Origin: Microplitis mediator
Taxonomy: Eukaryota > Arthropoda > Insecta > Hymenoptera > Braconidae
Length of the DNA: 64,000 nucleotides
Assembly (NCBI RefSeq): GCF_029852145.1
Contig: NC_079975.1
Span: 17,357,275 to 17,421,274, forward strand
Reading direction: 5' to 3'
In this document: positions 24,306 to 59,586 of the stretch, piece after piece
Layout of the letters: each line of letters opens with the position of its first letter
Position numbering within the stretch: the stretch's first letter is position 1
Notes under the pieces: generated by a model
The model's database searches: none
Seen by the model: the letters and a program-made list of their open reading frames with translations, nothing else
Told to the model about the DNA's origin: nothing
Made by a program: the position numbers and the translations under genes

Positions 24306-24451
24306 TCCTCGCGGACTTGGAATCACTGTGAAATCACAGTAAATTCACTTTCACCGTGAGTTTACGGTGTGTTTACGGTGAATTCATAGTGAATTGACAG
24401 TGATTTTGTGCCATTTTGTCATTGTGATTTAGTAGTGATTTCACTGTATAT

Positions 24452-26245
24452 TAGGGTGTCCGTTATTTCCCAAATCGATTTTTATTTACCGATCACCCCC
24501 TGAATCTTTAGTTTATTATCTAAAAAAAAATATCCAACACAAACAGGCTCTTAATTTTCACATTAAACCGTGCCGAAATCATTTTACATTTTCCATTTAA
24601 ATAACATGGGACTTTTAGATTTTTTACTCTTAATTTTTTTCCTCAGAAATAAATGAGAGTAAAAATTTTATCGAAACTTACTCTAATAGAAAATTGAACG
24701 CTCTACAAAAAAGTTTTCTCATGGATTTTCAATAAAACACTTCCTTCAAAAGTTATTGAACGTTAAACTTGTGTTTGTTATCAATCCTATCATATTTTTA
24801 ATTCTATTTTCATTTTTACCGTTTTTTGCTATAAAATCGATGGAATAAAAGATAATTATTATTATCACTCGAGTACCGATGATCATTTATGTAGATTTCA
24901 TGGCCTAAACAGAAAATTAAGGGAAAAAAAAATTGTTTTATGAGAAGTAATAGAAATAACATACCTTTCCTCATACAGACGAACTTTAAAATGAATTAAT
25001 GGAAAGCGGCGAAATAAAAATGTAAAAACTCCTTTGTCTATAATGTTATAAGCAGATTTATTATCATTTTTGCTTTCTTTATAATTTTTTGTTAAAAAAG
25101 CTATGGTCGCATTAGGATATTTTGTTTTATACTCATTTACAACTTGAATTAATTATTGTTTTTGGTCTTCTCGTGTTGTTAAAATGTTGATATACTCTTA
25201 AGTTAATTTAATTGCTCTTTCGGTGACATCATTAGTTACATTGTAAATTGTTAACAATTCGTAAGTAAATTCGGATTCCTTACAATTTTTTGAAAGATTT
25301 AACATTGATAGAAATTTTTTGAAAGTAGATGCGAAACGTGGGCGGGCAATAACGACTATTTAGAAGGCTTTCGAAAGAAAGCAAAAATGATAATAAATCT
25401 GCTTAAAATATTATAGACAAAGAAGTTATTACATTTTTATTTCATCATTTTCCATTAATTCATTTTAAAGCTCGTCTGTATGAGGAAAGGTATGTTATTT
25501 CTAATATTTCTCATAAAACAATGTTTTTTTTCCCTTGATTTTCTATTTAGTCCATGAAATCTACATAAATGATCATCGCTAATCTACTGATAATAACAAC
25601 TATCTTTTATTTCAACGATTTTATAGCCAAAAACGGTAAAAATGAAAATAGAATTAAAAATATTATAGGATTGATAACAAACACAAGTTTAACGTCGAAT
25701 AACTTCTGAAGGAGTTATTTTATCGAAAATTCATAAGAGAACTACTCTGCGAGGGTAGTTGTCCCAGTTCAGTTTCAAATTATGTTTATTAATTTTCTTT
25801 AACTTCTACATTATATTTTACAATGTATTACAACCCTGATTAAAAAAAATGATTAAAAATGATTTCACACGTTAAATGTCCATAAGAGACAGGATTAGAA
25901 ATGATTTGAAGGATTAAAAAGTATTTAAAATGATTAAAAAACAAATCATTTTAAATCATTTTTAATCATTTTTTTTAATCAGGGTTTTTTGTAGAACGTT
26001 TAATTTTCTATTAGAATATACTTCGATAAAATTTTTACTCTTATTCGTTTCAGAGAAAAAAAATTCAGAGTCAAAAGTCTAAAAATCCCATGTTATTTAA
26101 ATGGGAAATATAAAATGATTTCGGCACGGTTTAATGTGAAAATTAAGAGCCTAATTGTGTTGGATATGTTTTTTTAGGTCATAAACTAAAGATTCAGGGG
26201 GCGATCAGTAAATAAAAATCGATTTGGGAAATAACGGACACCCTA
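24452..26245. mobile_element. hAT-like foldback nested in 24306-26643
   Basis: Ends TAGGGTGTCCGTTATTTCCC and the complement. Flanked by a perfect 8-bp duplication CTGTATAT (24444-24451 and 26246-26253). Long arms pair around a centre near 25300. The right arm is interrupted by a 239-bp patch (25746-25984). Confidence 0.85.
25746..25984. repeat. 239-bp inverted copy of 21797-22035
   Basis: Reading the complement, every base I compared matches 21797-22035: the whole 151-bp MITE, the 78 bp beyond it and the first 10 bases of the neighbouring CCCTCGCAGA element. It interrupts the right arm of the foldback at AGAGAACT / TTTTTTGTAG. Confidence 0.9.
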
Positions 26246-26830
26246 CTGTATATTCACTGTGAATTTACTGTACGTTCACTGGAAATTCACTGTGAATTTT
26301 CTGTAAGGTCACTGTAAATTCACTGTAAATTCACTGTGAATTCACTGTGAATTGGCTGCGATACCACACTAAACTCACAGCAATACCACTGAGAGATAAC
26401 CATAAAATTATTATCAATCGATGGTAAAACTGCTGTGAGTAACTATGAAACGACTGTGATAACATAATAAGATCACTGTGAAATCACTATCGAATCACTG
26501 TGAGATAACCATAAATTTACAGTGACCGAATGGCACAAAATCACAGTGATTTCACCGTAATTTCACCATGGTTTCACAATGTTTTTAATATAATCTCACT
26601 GGGATTTCACCATGGTTTTACAGTGATTCCAAGTCCGCGAGGGTATTAAGTGATTATTTTTTCGACGAAACAGGAAAGATTAATGTTGCCAGGTGATTTT
26701 GAAGCTAAATGTGCGCCCTTAAAAACCCTGTAAATTTTTAAATCGATCCATTAAACCGTTTTTCCGTATTGATTAATTAAAATCTTACAAAACAAGTAAA
26801 GGAACAAGTTTTGTTTCTTTAATTGTGTAA

Positions 26831-27792
26831 TAGACTGGGCCAAAAAAATTGACTATTTTTTTTTTCTTAGCTATATCGAAAATATTATTCAGAATGACAA
26901 AAAAAAAATTTTCATGAAAGTTTGAGCCCTTAATATTAATTTTAAGAGGTCTATCATCACTATTTTTAATTTTAATTCATAATTTGATGTTTTACGTCAG
27001 AATTACAAAAACATTGGAGTAAAAAAAATTTATTTCCACTTATTCTCATGTAAAATTAAATTCCTTACAAAAAAGTCTGATTGAAAATTTTCGTCAGACA
27101 AGCCGTTTCCGATTAATTAAGCTTAATAATTTGATATATTTTTTCGATTTAACATTTTTACTTTTGAATTTTGTAACTGATGAATCAATAAATATCTAAT
27201 AAAGACCATGACAGATTTTCGAAGGAAATTTAATGCTCTACAAAAAAGGTCTCATAACATTTTTTGCTAAATTCACTCCTTCGAAAGTTATCCAAGGTTG
27301 AATTTGAGTCAAAACGATTTCAATAACGTGAATAACTTTCGAAGGAGTGAATTTAGCAAAAAATGTTAAGAGACCTTTTTTGTAGAACATTAAATTTTCT
27401 TCGAAAATCTGTCCTGATCTCTTTTAGATATTTATTGATTCGTCAATTACAAAATTCAAAAGTAAAAATGTTAAATCGAAAAAATATATCAATTTATTAA
27501 GCTTAATTAATCGGAAACGGCTTATCTGACGAAAATTTTCAATCAGACCTTTTTTGTAGGGAATTTAATTTTACATAAGAATAAGTGGAAATGAATTTTT
27601 TTTACTTCAATGTTTTAGCAATTCCGACGTAAAACATCAAATTATGAATTAAAATTAAAAATAGCGATGATAGACCTGTTAAAATTAATATTAAGGGCTC
27701 AAACTTTCATGAAATTTTTTTTTTGTCATTCTGAATAATATTTTCGATATAGCTATGAAAAAAAAAATAGTCAATTTTTTTGGCCCAGTCTA
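26831..27792. mobile_element. hAT-like foldback, 962 bp
   Basis: Ends TAGACTGGGCCAAAAAAATT and the complement, with a perfect 8-bp duplication TTGTGTAA (26823-26830 and 27793-27800). The arms pair almost end to end around about 27310. The same right end occurs alone at about 47622. Confidence 0.9.
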
Positions 27793-27853
27793 TTGTGTAA
27801 TCATTATCAAAATGAAAAATTATTTTTTTGCAACTTTTCTTAGATTTTTGCGT

Positions 27854-28750
27854 TAAGGGTGTAGTCTAGTTCGTGGGCTCAAAAAATAGTCTATTTTTGG
27901 GAATTTCTTGCGAGCTTGCTATGAAAGATAAGTATACAAACACTGTTAGGGATGATAAATAAAGTCTTGAATTATGAAAAAAAAATTTTTTTTATTCATT
28001 TTTATAAGTATGTTCATACAAAAGGTGAACTCTAATGGAGCGCCATAATTTAAAGGTAGGTCGGCTCAATCACGATATATCAGCAACGGCTTATCTGAAA
28101 AACAAAAAAATCGAATTGTTTTGAATTCGGTTTGACAGTGACTACAAGATAGACTAGCGATATTAATTTTGGACCATTTTTACTAATTTTAACTAACGAA
28201 AATTTAAAAAAATGCAAAAAAGTGTTTTTTTTTCGCTGTTATTTGTAAAAGGAAATTAGTTAAAATCAAAATTTTCATATGATTTTAGTCTATCCTGTAA
28301 GTACTTATGTGTAGAATATGTGGTTAAAATTTCAGAAGGATCAGCCCACAGGTTCCGGAGAAATCGTGATTGGCGTCGGCGAAATCGTAGTTTCGAGATA
28401 AACACGTTTAAAGTTTTTTTAAATAAAAAAAAAAAAATCTTACCAAAATTTAATCTGCGATGCCTGCACCATACGAAGTGCCTTTTTCTTGTTCAAAACT
28501 TTCATTTGCTTCTAATTTGGCCTTCTTTTTTCCCTTCTGCTCTCTCTTGATGTGTCCAAGCTGTGGCAGTTCACATATTCAAGACGCGTAAAACTGTGTT
28601 TGTCGACCTTTAGATTCAGAAAAATACACTTAAGCTGCTCGGATCTCCATAAAAATTTGGCACAATATGCTTGGATACATATACATTAAAAAAATGTAAA
28701 AAAAAACCAAAAATAATTTTTCAAAAATGACCAACTAGACTACACCCTTA
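27854..28750. mobile_element. DNA element, TAAGGGTGTAGTCTAGTT ends
   Basis: The 18-base end string is exactly inverted at the right (ending 28750). No target duplication is visible. Interior is mostly AT-rich; the short plus-strand frame at 28320-28550 has no recognisable domain. Confidence 0.65.
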
Positions 28751-30251
28751 ACAACTTAATAAATTGAAGGTAAAAAGAAAAAAAATTTCCAAAAAAATTC
28801 GAAAAGAAAAAATTTTAGGATTTTTTTTTACAAAACTTCCCGACAAAAAATCCTGAATTATTTTTTTAAGTTTAAATTTCTGGAAATTAAATAAATTTGA
28901 TTAAATTAAATTTTCTTATAAAACTCGAATGATGAAAACCTTTCGAAAAAGTTTATCTAACACATTTTTTCGGAAGCTATAAAAATTTCTATAACAACAA
29001 TTGATTAATAAATTAAAAGAAAAGTAAAATCCAAAAATTCGTTTAGTACGGCCCAGCCTTAACAGTATTGTTATTAAAAATATTTTAAATTCTCACTTGA
29101 CAACGTTATCAATTGAATATTTATTTACTATACTTTTATTAACTACTCTATTCAGTACAACTACTTCTACAATCTCCCTAATAGCACAGTTTGCATTAGC
29201 AAAAGCTTATTTTACAAAAGTTTCCTTGAATTTTTCGTCAAATTTCCGTCAACTTCGGATTTTTCCGTCTTTAACGACAATTTGTATGTAACTTGTTATA
29301 CAATTTGACGTAAATTTACTGCACGAATTAGAATACAAATTCACTTCAAAAGTTGACTAGAAAAACTTTTCCTCAATTTTCATGCAAATTTTGACATCAA
29401 TTTATTGTTAATTTGGCTTGAAAAATTATTAAGTATTTTTTTACCGTCAAATTGTAAACATTTTTATGTATAAATTTGTTTATTTTCTGAAATGGTAAGA
29501 ATGAACATTACCGACTTTTTTTTTCTGGTAAAAAGTTGCCTCTAAATTGAGCAAAAATTAACCGCAAATTTTTCTGTACAACTTTTGCTGTCAAATTGTC
29601 GGCAAATTTTGGCAGCAAATTTCAAGCAATTTCAACATCAAACTACCGTCAATTTCAAACTAGTGGCTAATAGGGTGCGTGCAAGTTGGTGCAAATCAAC
29701 TGCCGTCATCTGGATGTAATTTGACAGAAAAACTTGCCGTCAATTTGAAGTGAAACTTTCAATCAACTTAACGTCATTGTCTGACAGTAATACTTGTAGT
29801 CAAATTGAATTCAAGTTTAAAGACTGTCATCTGAAAGGTAACTGCTTACTCTCCAACACTTTCCTTGTAATTGGCTTCAGAATACGGCATTAGCTTGAAG
29901 TTAACCTGTGGTTAAAGTGGCTATCAGGGGAATACCAACTTTTTGACGAGCAACTCGTGCTATTAGGGTGGTTTGTTTTGATGATTTTTTTTTATCATTT
30001 TTGACACAACGTATTGGTGAAAATTTTTTTGTTGACATTCAAGTTCAGTGATTTGACAGAGATGTAAAAATCCTGTATTGTGATTTTTAAGAGAACTTTA
30101 TAACGAAATATATTATTACAAAATAAATTACAAACACTTATTGAATTGGCATAACGTGTCAAATGTTTTAACAGTTATTATCGATAATTATCCAGTCTAT
30201 TAATTAATTACTGCTCATAACTAAATACTAAAAAAATAAATTGCTTCAAAA
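28751..30251. other. intergenic, upstream of the phosphatase gene
   Basis: No gene recognised. 29300-29830 is a decayed repeat with recurring GTCAATTTGAC-type words. A lone hAT-like left end (TAGGGTGGTTTGTTTTG) sits near 29964. The last roughly 140 bases before 30252 should contain the promoter or 5' UTR of the phosphatase gene; the start context AAAAATGG is favourable. Confidence 0.45.
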
Positions 30252-53706
<23,455 letters not shown>

Positions 53707-53924
53707 GTAAGTAAATATGTTTTTCAAATTCTTTATTACTCGAATAAATCAATCAATAATATTCCAAGACTCATAAAAATATTGAAATGAAAACGGCTAC
53801 AAATTTATTGAACAAACGATAACTACTTTAAAGGAATACAGTACTCCTTCTTTCTAAAATATACAATCAAATTCAATTAGAATTTGAAAAAACTGCCTAA
53901 AAACATAGAAATCATCGGTCGATT

Positions 53925-54850
53925 AGTTGACTTTTGCTGCTGTTTGACAAGTTAATCACTGCACTTGCTCATAACTATGAAAGTAGCAGCATCGCCACAT
54001 TGTCTGCGAATACTAGGAGCTTTGCTAAATCTGGTACGTTTAGGCGTAGAAATGTGTTGCAAAGTATGATCTAAAGCTCAGGTTCCAAAACCAAATCTTA
54101 GGCCGTACCTTCACTTAGTCGTTTTTTGTGATGACCCTCCGTTATATTACTTATCAAAACACAATCAAGCACGTCATCGTCAATGATGTGAATAAGTTAT
54201 GCAAATAGATCTCATTACTATGATACCTTCATGATATCCGGCCATCGCACAGAGTTAAGTGCATTCTTCACGTTAGAAGTCATGAAGATGCAAACTTGCC
54301 GTGTCTAGCACACAAAGTGACCTGTAAAACAACGGAGAAAAGGAAGGACCTTTAACTTCATGCAACAAAACTTACCTTACAGCTTCCGTCTCGCAGGAAA
54401 AATTCTAACTTATAAACAAGCGTTTCAAGTATTATAAAATAGTTTTTTGTATAAGGCAGCAAAGACCTTGTAGACTTTAACAGGAATACTATCAAGGCTC
54501 GGAACCTTTTAATCCCCTAATGGCTTTAAAACTACCTGTAACTCAGCCACTGAAAAATGTGGAGATTCACCATCGAAAAAAGTATGAACTATTTTATCTA
54601 TTCGTTGAAACTCCATAGGGGTTACTCGAGTAGATATAATTTGTTCAAATATAGTCCCTGAAGACTTCTGGCATTGTAATTCTTCGTCAGTCAATTCTTT
54701 ACGATCTATCTGGGTGGTGACCAACGGTGACGGAGGAAACTTGGTACCTGCTGGTGCTGGACGTTGGTAAGCGACAATTCTGATTTTTAAGCCAGCATTT
54801 GGACCACAGACTAAAGCTGATTGAGATGCCAGTGATGGGACCACGAATTT
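53925..54850 (-). pseudogene. LINE reverse transcriptase, decayed
   Basis: Minus-strand fragments in the order of a non-LTR reverse transcriptase: RIDKIVHTFFDGESPHF, PSLDSIPVKVYKVFAALY, NACL..RIFPARRKL, VKNALNSVRWPDIMK, LIHIIDDDVLDCVL and LAKLLVFADNVAM. The catalytic aspartates are altered: the usual DVKNAF reads NVKNAL, and the FADD box reads FADN. Several stops and frameshifts. The style is that of R1/I-like elements. Located antisense in intron 7 of the phosphatase gene. Confidence 0.85.
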
Positions 54851-55390
54851 ATCATTTGGTGTGGTACCGATGTCATACTTGTCCTTAAATTGTTGTATTT
54901 CAGTAGTAGGTGTCGTGGTCTATGTAGTTTTATTGGTAGTTCTGTACTTAACTGGTCCGATTCCTATGCTTGTGAATTTTTCCACTATCTGCGCTGGGCT
55001 TGGCAGTTTTATTTTAGTGAGGTGTTGCTGGACATTTCGAAATTGCTCGTCGATGCTGGAGTAGATGTTGATTGACAACCAATAGCACGATCAATTCCTG
55101 CGTACAAGTTACAAAACTCTGCCCTCATCTGTTTCATTACTTTTTTCACAATCGAGGACGTTGTCACTGCCGTAAGGTTAGTAGCAGGAACCGATTGACT
55201 CTAATACAGAGCTGAAGACTGACGGCCAAAGTCAAGAATGGGTAAAGTCCACTCTGTGATTGAAGTATCTTGCAGAGTTGAAGCTAAAGATGTCGTTGTT
55301 TGAATCGTAACTGGTGCAGTCACTAACGATGCAGATGTTGGCGGATCAGTTACAATAATTTCTTATGCTAATATTATTGATGATGTTGAT
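54851..55390 (-). pseudogene. probable LINE ORF1 remnant
   Basis: Directly upstream (minus strand) of the reverse transcriptase. Long Ser/Thr-rich reading with few stops (TSASLVTAPVTIQTTTS, SIVKKVMKQMRAEFC). Not recognised by motif; assigned from position only. Confidence 0.4.
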
Positions 55391-55635
55391 GAAGTTAATG
55401 GTGAATTTGAATGAAAACTCACTAAAATAGGGATGAGCAAATGAAAAAAACATATCGAGATACATCGTATCGATATTTTTAGACAATATTATATATTAGA
55501 AAAAATTGTTAAAATACTCAATTGTAAAAAAACTTAACGGATATTTGGTTTTTTTTATTAGTTTTATTTATTAATAGAACACATATTTATGCGCATGGAA
55601 AAAAGTACGCTTACCTCCTCGACGATTCCGGCTTA
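55391..55635. other. intron 7 DNA, no feature seen
   Basis: AT-rich sequence without a recognised element. Confidence 0.3.
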
Positions 55636-56850
55636 TCTAAAAAAAAAAATCTGGGCATCGGTTGGCCCTGCAGGCCAGCCCCTAAACTTCCCGCTGTTTT
55701 CGAGCTCTAGGGGCTCGAAAAAATTAGTATAAATACATTTTCGAGCTCTTCGAGCTCGAAAATACCTTTGTTTCTCTTTTCTTATGAGCTTTTCAAGCTC
55801 AAAAGGGTTACGGTTTATGTTAAAATTTAAAAATTTATGAATGAATGTTTTTTATATATTTATTTACAATTATGTTAAAAAATTAGCTCAAAAATAAGTA
55901 TTTACGTGATACGTTGTATCTACATCGTGTAAGTATATCGTGATACCAGCGAACATGACGAATTTTGAGAAATCACTTTCAATGACTTATATAAAGAAGA
56001 ACATATTAGTTTTGAGTAATTCTGTTCAGTAATTATGGTGTTGATCAATGGAAAAAGCAGATATAGATTTTAAATTTATTATTCCTTCAACAATATCTCT
56101 GGAACGGATTATCTGATTGGGACGTTCTTGGCAGCAATCGAATGCTTTTATCGAGTTCTAGAGCTGATTAGATTTTGGAATTAATCGATTTGATAGTTTC
56201 CGAAATAATCACGAAAAATAAAAAAAAACGATTATGCTTTCGTCGACGATATTTCACGAACGGATTATCCAATTGAGACGGTTGAGGTGGCAATAAAATA
56301 CTTATATCGAGTCCTAGAGTTGATTAGATTTTGGAATCGATCGATATGATAGATTCCGAAATATCCACGAAAAACGGAAAAAAACAATTTTTTTCCATTC
56401 TTTCGTCGACGATATCTCTTGAACGGATTATCCAATTGAGACGATTGAGGTGGCAATCGGCGCGTTTTATTGAGGTCTAAAGCTGATGAAATTTTGGGAA
56501 TGATTGGTTTAGTCGTTTCGACGATATTTGCAAAAAACCGTTTTCTACTGTTTCTTTCGTCGACGATATCTTTCGAACGGATTATCTGATTGAGACGTTC
56601 TTGGTGGCAATCGAAAGCTTTTATCGAGTTCTAGAGCTGATTAGATTTTGGAATTGATCGATTCAACAGTTTTCACAATATTAAAAAAAAACGAAAAAAA
56701 AAATTTTTTTTTTTTCGTATTTCTTAAATATCTCAGAGTTTATTTGACTAAATGGTCTAAAATTTTTTTGAAAATCTAAGTTCAGAAGATATCTTTCGAA
56801 TGCCGCAAGAACCATCTAATTCGGTTCATTCATCAAAAAGATATGAGAGG

Positions 56851-56909
<59 letters not shown>

Positions 56910-57080
56910 ACATACATACATACATACACTCGGACATCATTCTGAAAATAGTCAGAATAGCTTCCTAGGACCTCAAAACGTCGACATCTGATGAAAACTC
57001 GACTTTCGAAAATCGAGGTGAAAACAATAACTTCCCGAATTTTCAGAAAATCGTCGATTTTCTCCGCGGGAAGTTAAAAA
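55636..57080 (+). repeat. AACTTCCCGC repeat family, long copy
   Basis: Starts ATCTGGGCATCGGTTGGCCC and CTAAACTTCCCGCTG. Contains four tandem modules of about 130 bp (TTATCGAGTTCTAGAGCTGA, then CGTCGACGATATC) between 56100 and 56660, a CA microsatellite (about 56853-56935) and the end block with CTAGGACCTCAAAACGTCGA and GCGGGAAGTTAAAAA. Confidence 0.8.
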
Positions 57081-57148
57081 AAAAACGACGTTTTAATCTG
57101 TAAGCCTAAATGCATCGAGTAAACTCGAATCATCCAAAAATTCGAAGT

Positions 57149-57917
57149 GTTTTTTAACTTCCCGCTAAGAAAATCGACGATTTTCGAAAAATTAGGAAGT
57201 TATTGTTTTCACCCCGATTTTCGAAAGTCGAGTTTTCATCAGATGTCGACGTTTTGAGGTCCTAGGAAGCTATTCTGACTATTTTCAGAATGATGTCCGA
57301 GTGTATGTATGTATGTATGTGTGTGTGTGTATGTGTAAACTCTTTGTAACTTTTTAACTAATGAATCGATTTAGATGGTTGAGGTGGCAATCGAAAGAGC
57401 TTGTTGGCCCTCAACTTTTCTGAAAATTTTAGATCATTTGATCAAGCAGACTCGAAAATATTGGCGAATTACGAAAAAAAAAAATTTTTTTTTTTAGTTT
57501 TTTAGTGATTTCTCAGAAGCGACTTGAACGATCAACTTCAAAATCTAATCAGCTCTAGAACTTTATAATCCGCGTCGAATGCCACCTCAAACACCTCAAT
57601 CGGTTAATTTGTTCGAGAGATATCGTTGGCGAAAGAAATGATAAAAAACGGTTTTTTTCGATTATCTTTGAAGTGACTCATCCGATCAATTCTTCATTAA
57701 TGATTTTCGATTCTTAACTTTTCAAACTCTAACATAAAACGTAACTTGTTAGAGCTTGAAAAGCTCATAAAAAAATGATTCCATGTAATAGCATTTTTTA
57801 GCTCGAAGAGCTCGAAAATATATTCACAGTGATGTTTTCAAGCTCCTTGAGCTCGAAAACAGCGGGAAGTTTTAGGGCTGGCCCGCAGGGTCAACCGACG
57901 CCCAGATTTTTTTTTTT
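57149..57917 (-). repeat. AACTTCCCGC repeat family, inverted copy
   Basis: Complement of the family: starts TTAACTTCCCGCTAAGAAAA and ends GGTCAACCGACGCCCAGATT. Lies tail-to-tail with 55636-57080. Has a short TG run and fewer internal modules. Confidence 0.8.
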
Positions 57918-58659
57918 GTAACGGAAAAATAAAAAAAATCACGGAATTCGAACTCGCTATGATCGTGTATTCGTTGATTTATCACCTATCAATAACTCAA
58001 TTATTATTAAATTTCTCTAATAATTAATTTTATTTAAAACCGAACGACGAACGATGGCGTGTAGGTCTAATAACCCATTTATAATTTTTTGGTTACTTCA
58101 GTGTTAGGTATGAGGCAGGGTGTGATGGAGATGCTTCACTGACGATTCCACCATCACATCCGGTATGAAACCTAATAGTGGTCGATGTCTAATGAATTAA
58201 CTACGTTAAAGATTGGTAGTGGTTGATTGACGGTAACATTACACAAAAAATCGCGTGTTTATCTAGTAATTAACTAAACAATTAACTATAACATAAATTA
58301 ATATGCGTGTACACGTGTCGATTCGTAATGTCTCAACATCAAAATGGCGGCTCATACGACTTCATCGGTATAAATGATGATTGGTCAACTTATTCACACA
58401 TAAAAATACGTGTCCTGTGAGATTTCCTAGTAGAAACATGAAGTGCCGTTTTTGGGTGTATATACTTTAAATCTGTAAAGTATAAATTATTAAAATTTCT
58501 CAGATTATTATTCATATATAAATCATTCACTGAACTTCTTTGTTAGTTTATCATATGGCTTAATTTTAATTAACATGCGTTCCACTTAAAAAATTCAACA
58601 TAAACAATATTTTTGATTCTTCTTAATACAGTGAAAAAATTATCCATCATAAATAATTT
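57918..58659. other. intron 7 DNA, no gene seen
   Basis: AT-rich. A B-box-like GAGTTCGAATTCCG (complement of 57941-57954) hints at an old tRNA-derived repeat, but no A box is evident. Confidence 0.35.
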
Positions 58660-58903
58660 TATCATATTAAAAAATTATAAGAAATTGAAATTTATTATTA
58701 ATGATAAAATGACAACATACCCACCGTGTAACCGCCGTGGATCCACCGTGATTCCAGGGTGATTTTTAATATGATAAATAATTTTATCATATTAAAAAAT
58801 TATAAGAAATTGAAATTTATTATTAGTGATAAAATGACAAAATACCCACCGTGTAACCGCCGTGGATCCACCGTGATTCCAGGGTGATTCAGAACCGCCA
58901 GGG
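58660..58903. repeat. tandem duplication at end of a CACGGTGG element
   Basis: About 121 bp occur twice almost unchanged; each copy has AAATTGAAATTTATTATTA, ACCCACCGTGTAACCGCC and GTGATTCCAGGGTGATT. The second ends GAACCGCCAGGG, the terminus of the 50724-51024 family. No left end. Confidence 0.75.
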
Positions 58904-59508
58904 TATATAGAAAGGTTATAATAAACCTCTACTGTCAAGAATAATAAAGACACATATGAATTTAGTAACCGTTCTTGTCAGAACAGCACTGAGTACTGTT
59001 TTGGATGTTAATGGCGACTATTTTGACAGTCACCAGTCATATGTCTCATGTAGTGTGTAGCGCAGCACTGGTTACTGTTTGAAATGTAATAGTACGTGTT
59101 AAGGTATGATTCACTCCTGTTATAATATGAATCAGCTGACTAGTCGTGTTAAAATGTATTCTTCCTGATATTGCTCGTCGATTACAACGCAGAACAGTAA
59201 CCAGTACTATCTTGTTTTTTCTGTATAGACTTGAAATTTAAATCTGGTCACAAGTGTTTGCAGCAAGACACATACGTAGAAAAAGACACTAGCACCTATA
59301 TCGATCTTGAGAGCAGACTTGCTCAAGAATTAAGAAAAAATTGTTATATGGTTATCTGGCAAAAATTTCTAAAATAAACCCTACTTTTAAAATAAATAAG
59401 TGAATATTCACTGCACAAATTATTCCAAGCATATATCACTGATGCAATTCTCTTGCTCAGAAAAATTAATTGCTTAAGTGGAAATAAAAGTTGTTTGGGC
59501 AAAGAAAA
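58904..59508. other. intron 7 DNA, no supported exon
   Basis: Repeated CAGTACTG/GTAACCAGTACT-type strings at 58980-59220 suggest another decayed word repeat. The open frame 59229-59377 is discussed among rejected items. Confidence 0.4.
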
Positions 59509-59586
59509 AAAAACTGTAAACCGGCTGACTCTGAGGGCCAGCCCTGAAACTTCCCGCTGTTTACGAGCACGAGGAGCTCGAAAATA
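59509..59586 (+). repeat. AACTTCCCGC repeat, 5' piece
   Basis: CCAGCCCTGAAACTTCCCGC and GAGGAGCTCGAAAA directly precede the insertion site TA of the element 59587-61281. Confidence 0.7.

Larger units (their letters stand above)
24306..26643. mobile_element. CACTGTGAATTCACTG word element, disrupted
   Basis: Ends TCCTCGCGGACTTGGAATC and GATTCCAAGTCCGCGAGGG, flanked by TA. Outer parts (24306-24451 and 26246-26643) are reiterations of TTCACTGTGAATTCACTGT. The middle is a later hAT-like insertion. Ends are related to those of 22026-22425 (CCTCGCRG). Confidence 0.75.

Noticed and set aside
54861..55075. Plus-strand frames of 61-67 codons rich in Val, Leu and Cys
   Set aside because: Antisense of the LINE remnant, no independent support.
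59229..59377. Open frame after a TATAG acceptor that continues the phosphatase phase to a stop
   Set aside because: The phase fits, but the translation (LKFKSGHKCLQQDTYVEKD..) lacks the SSDNITV motif required at this place and the acceptor is weak. Chance is more likely.
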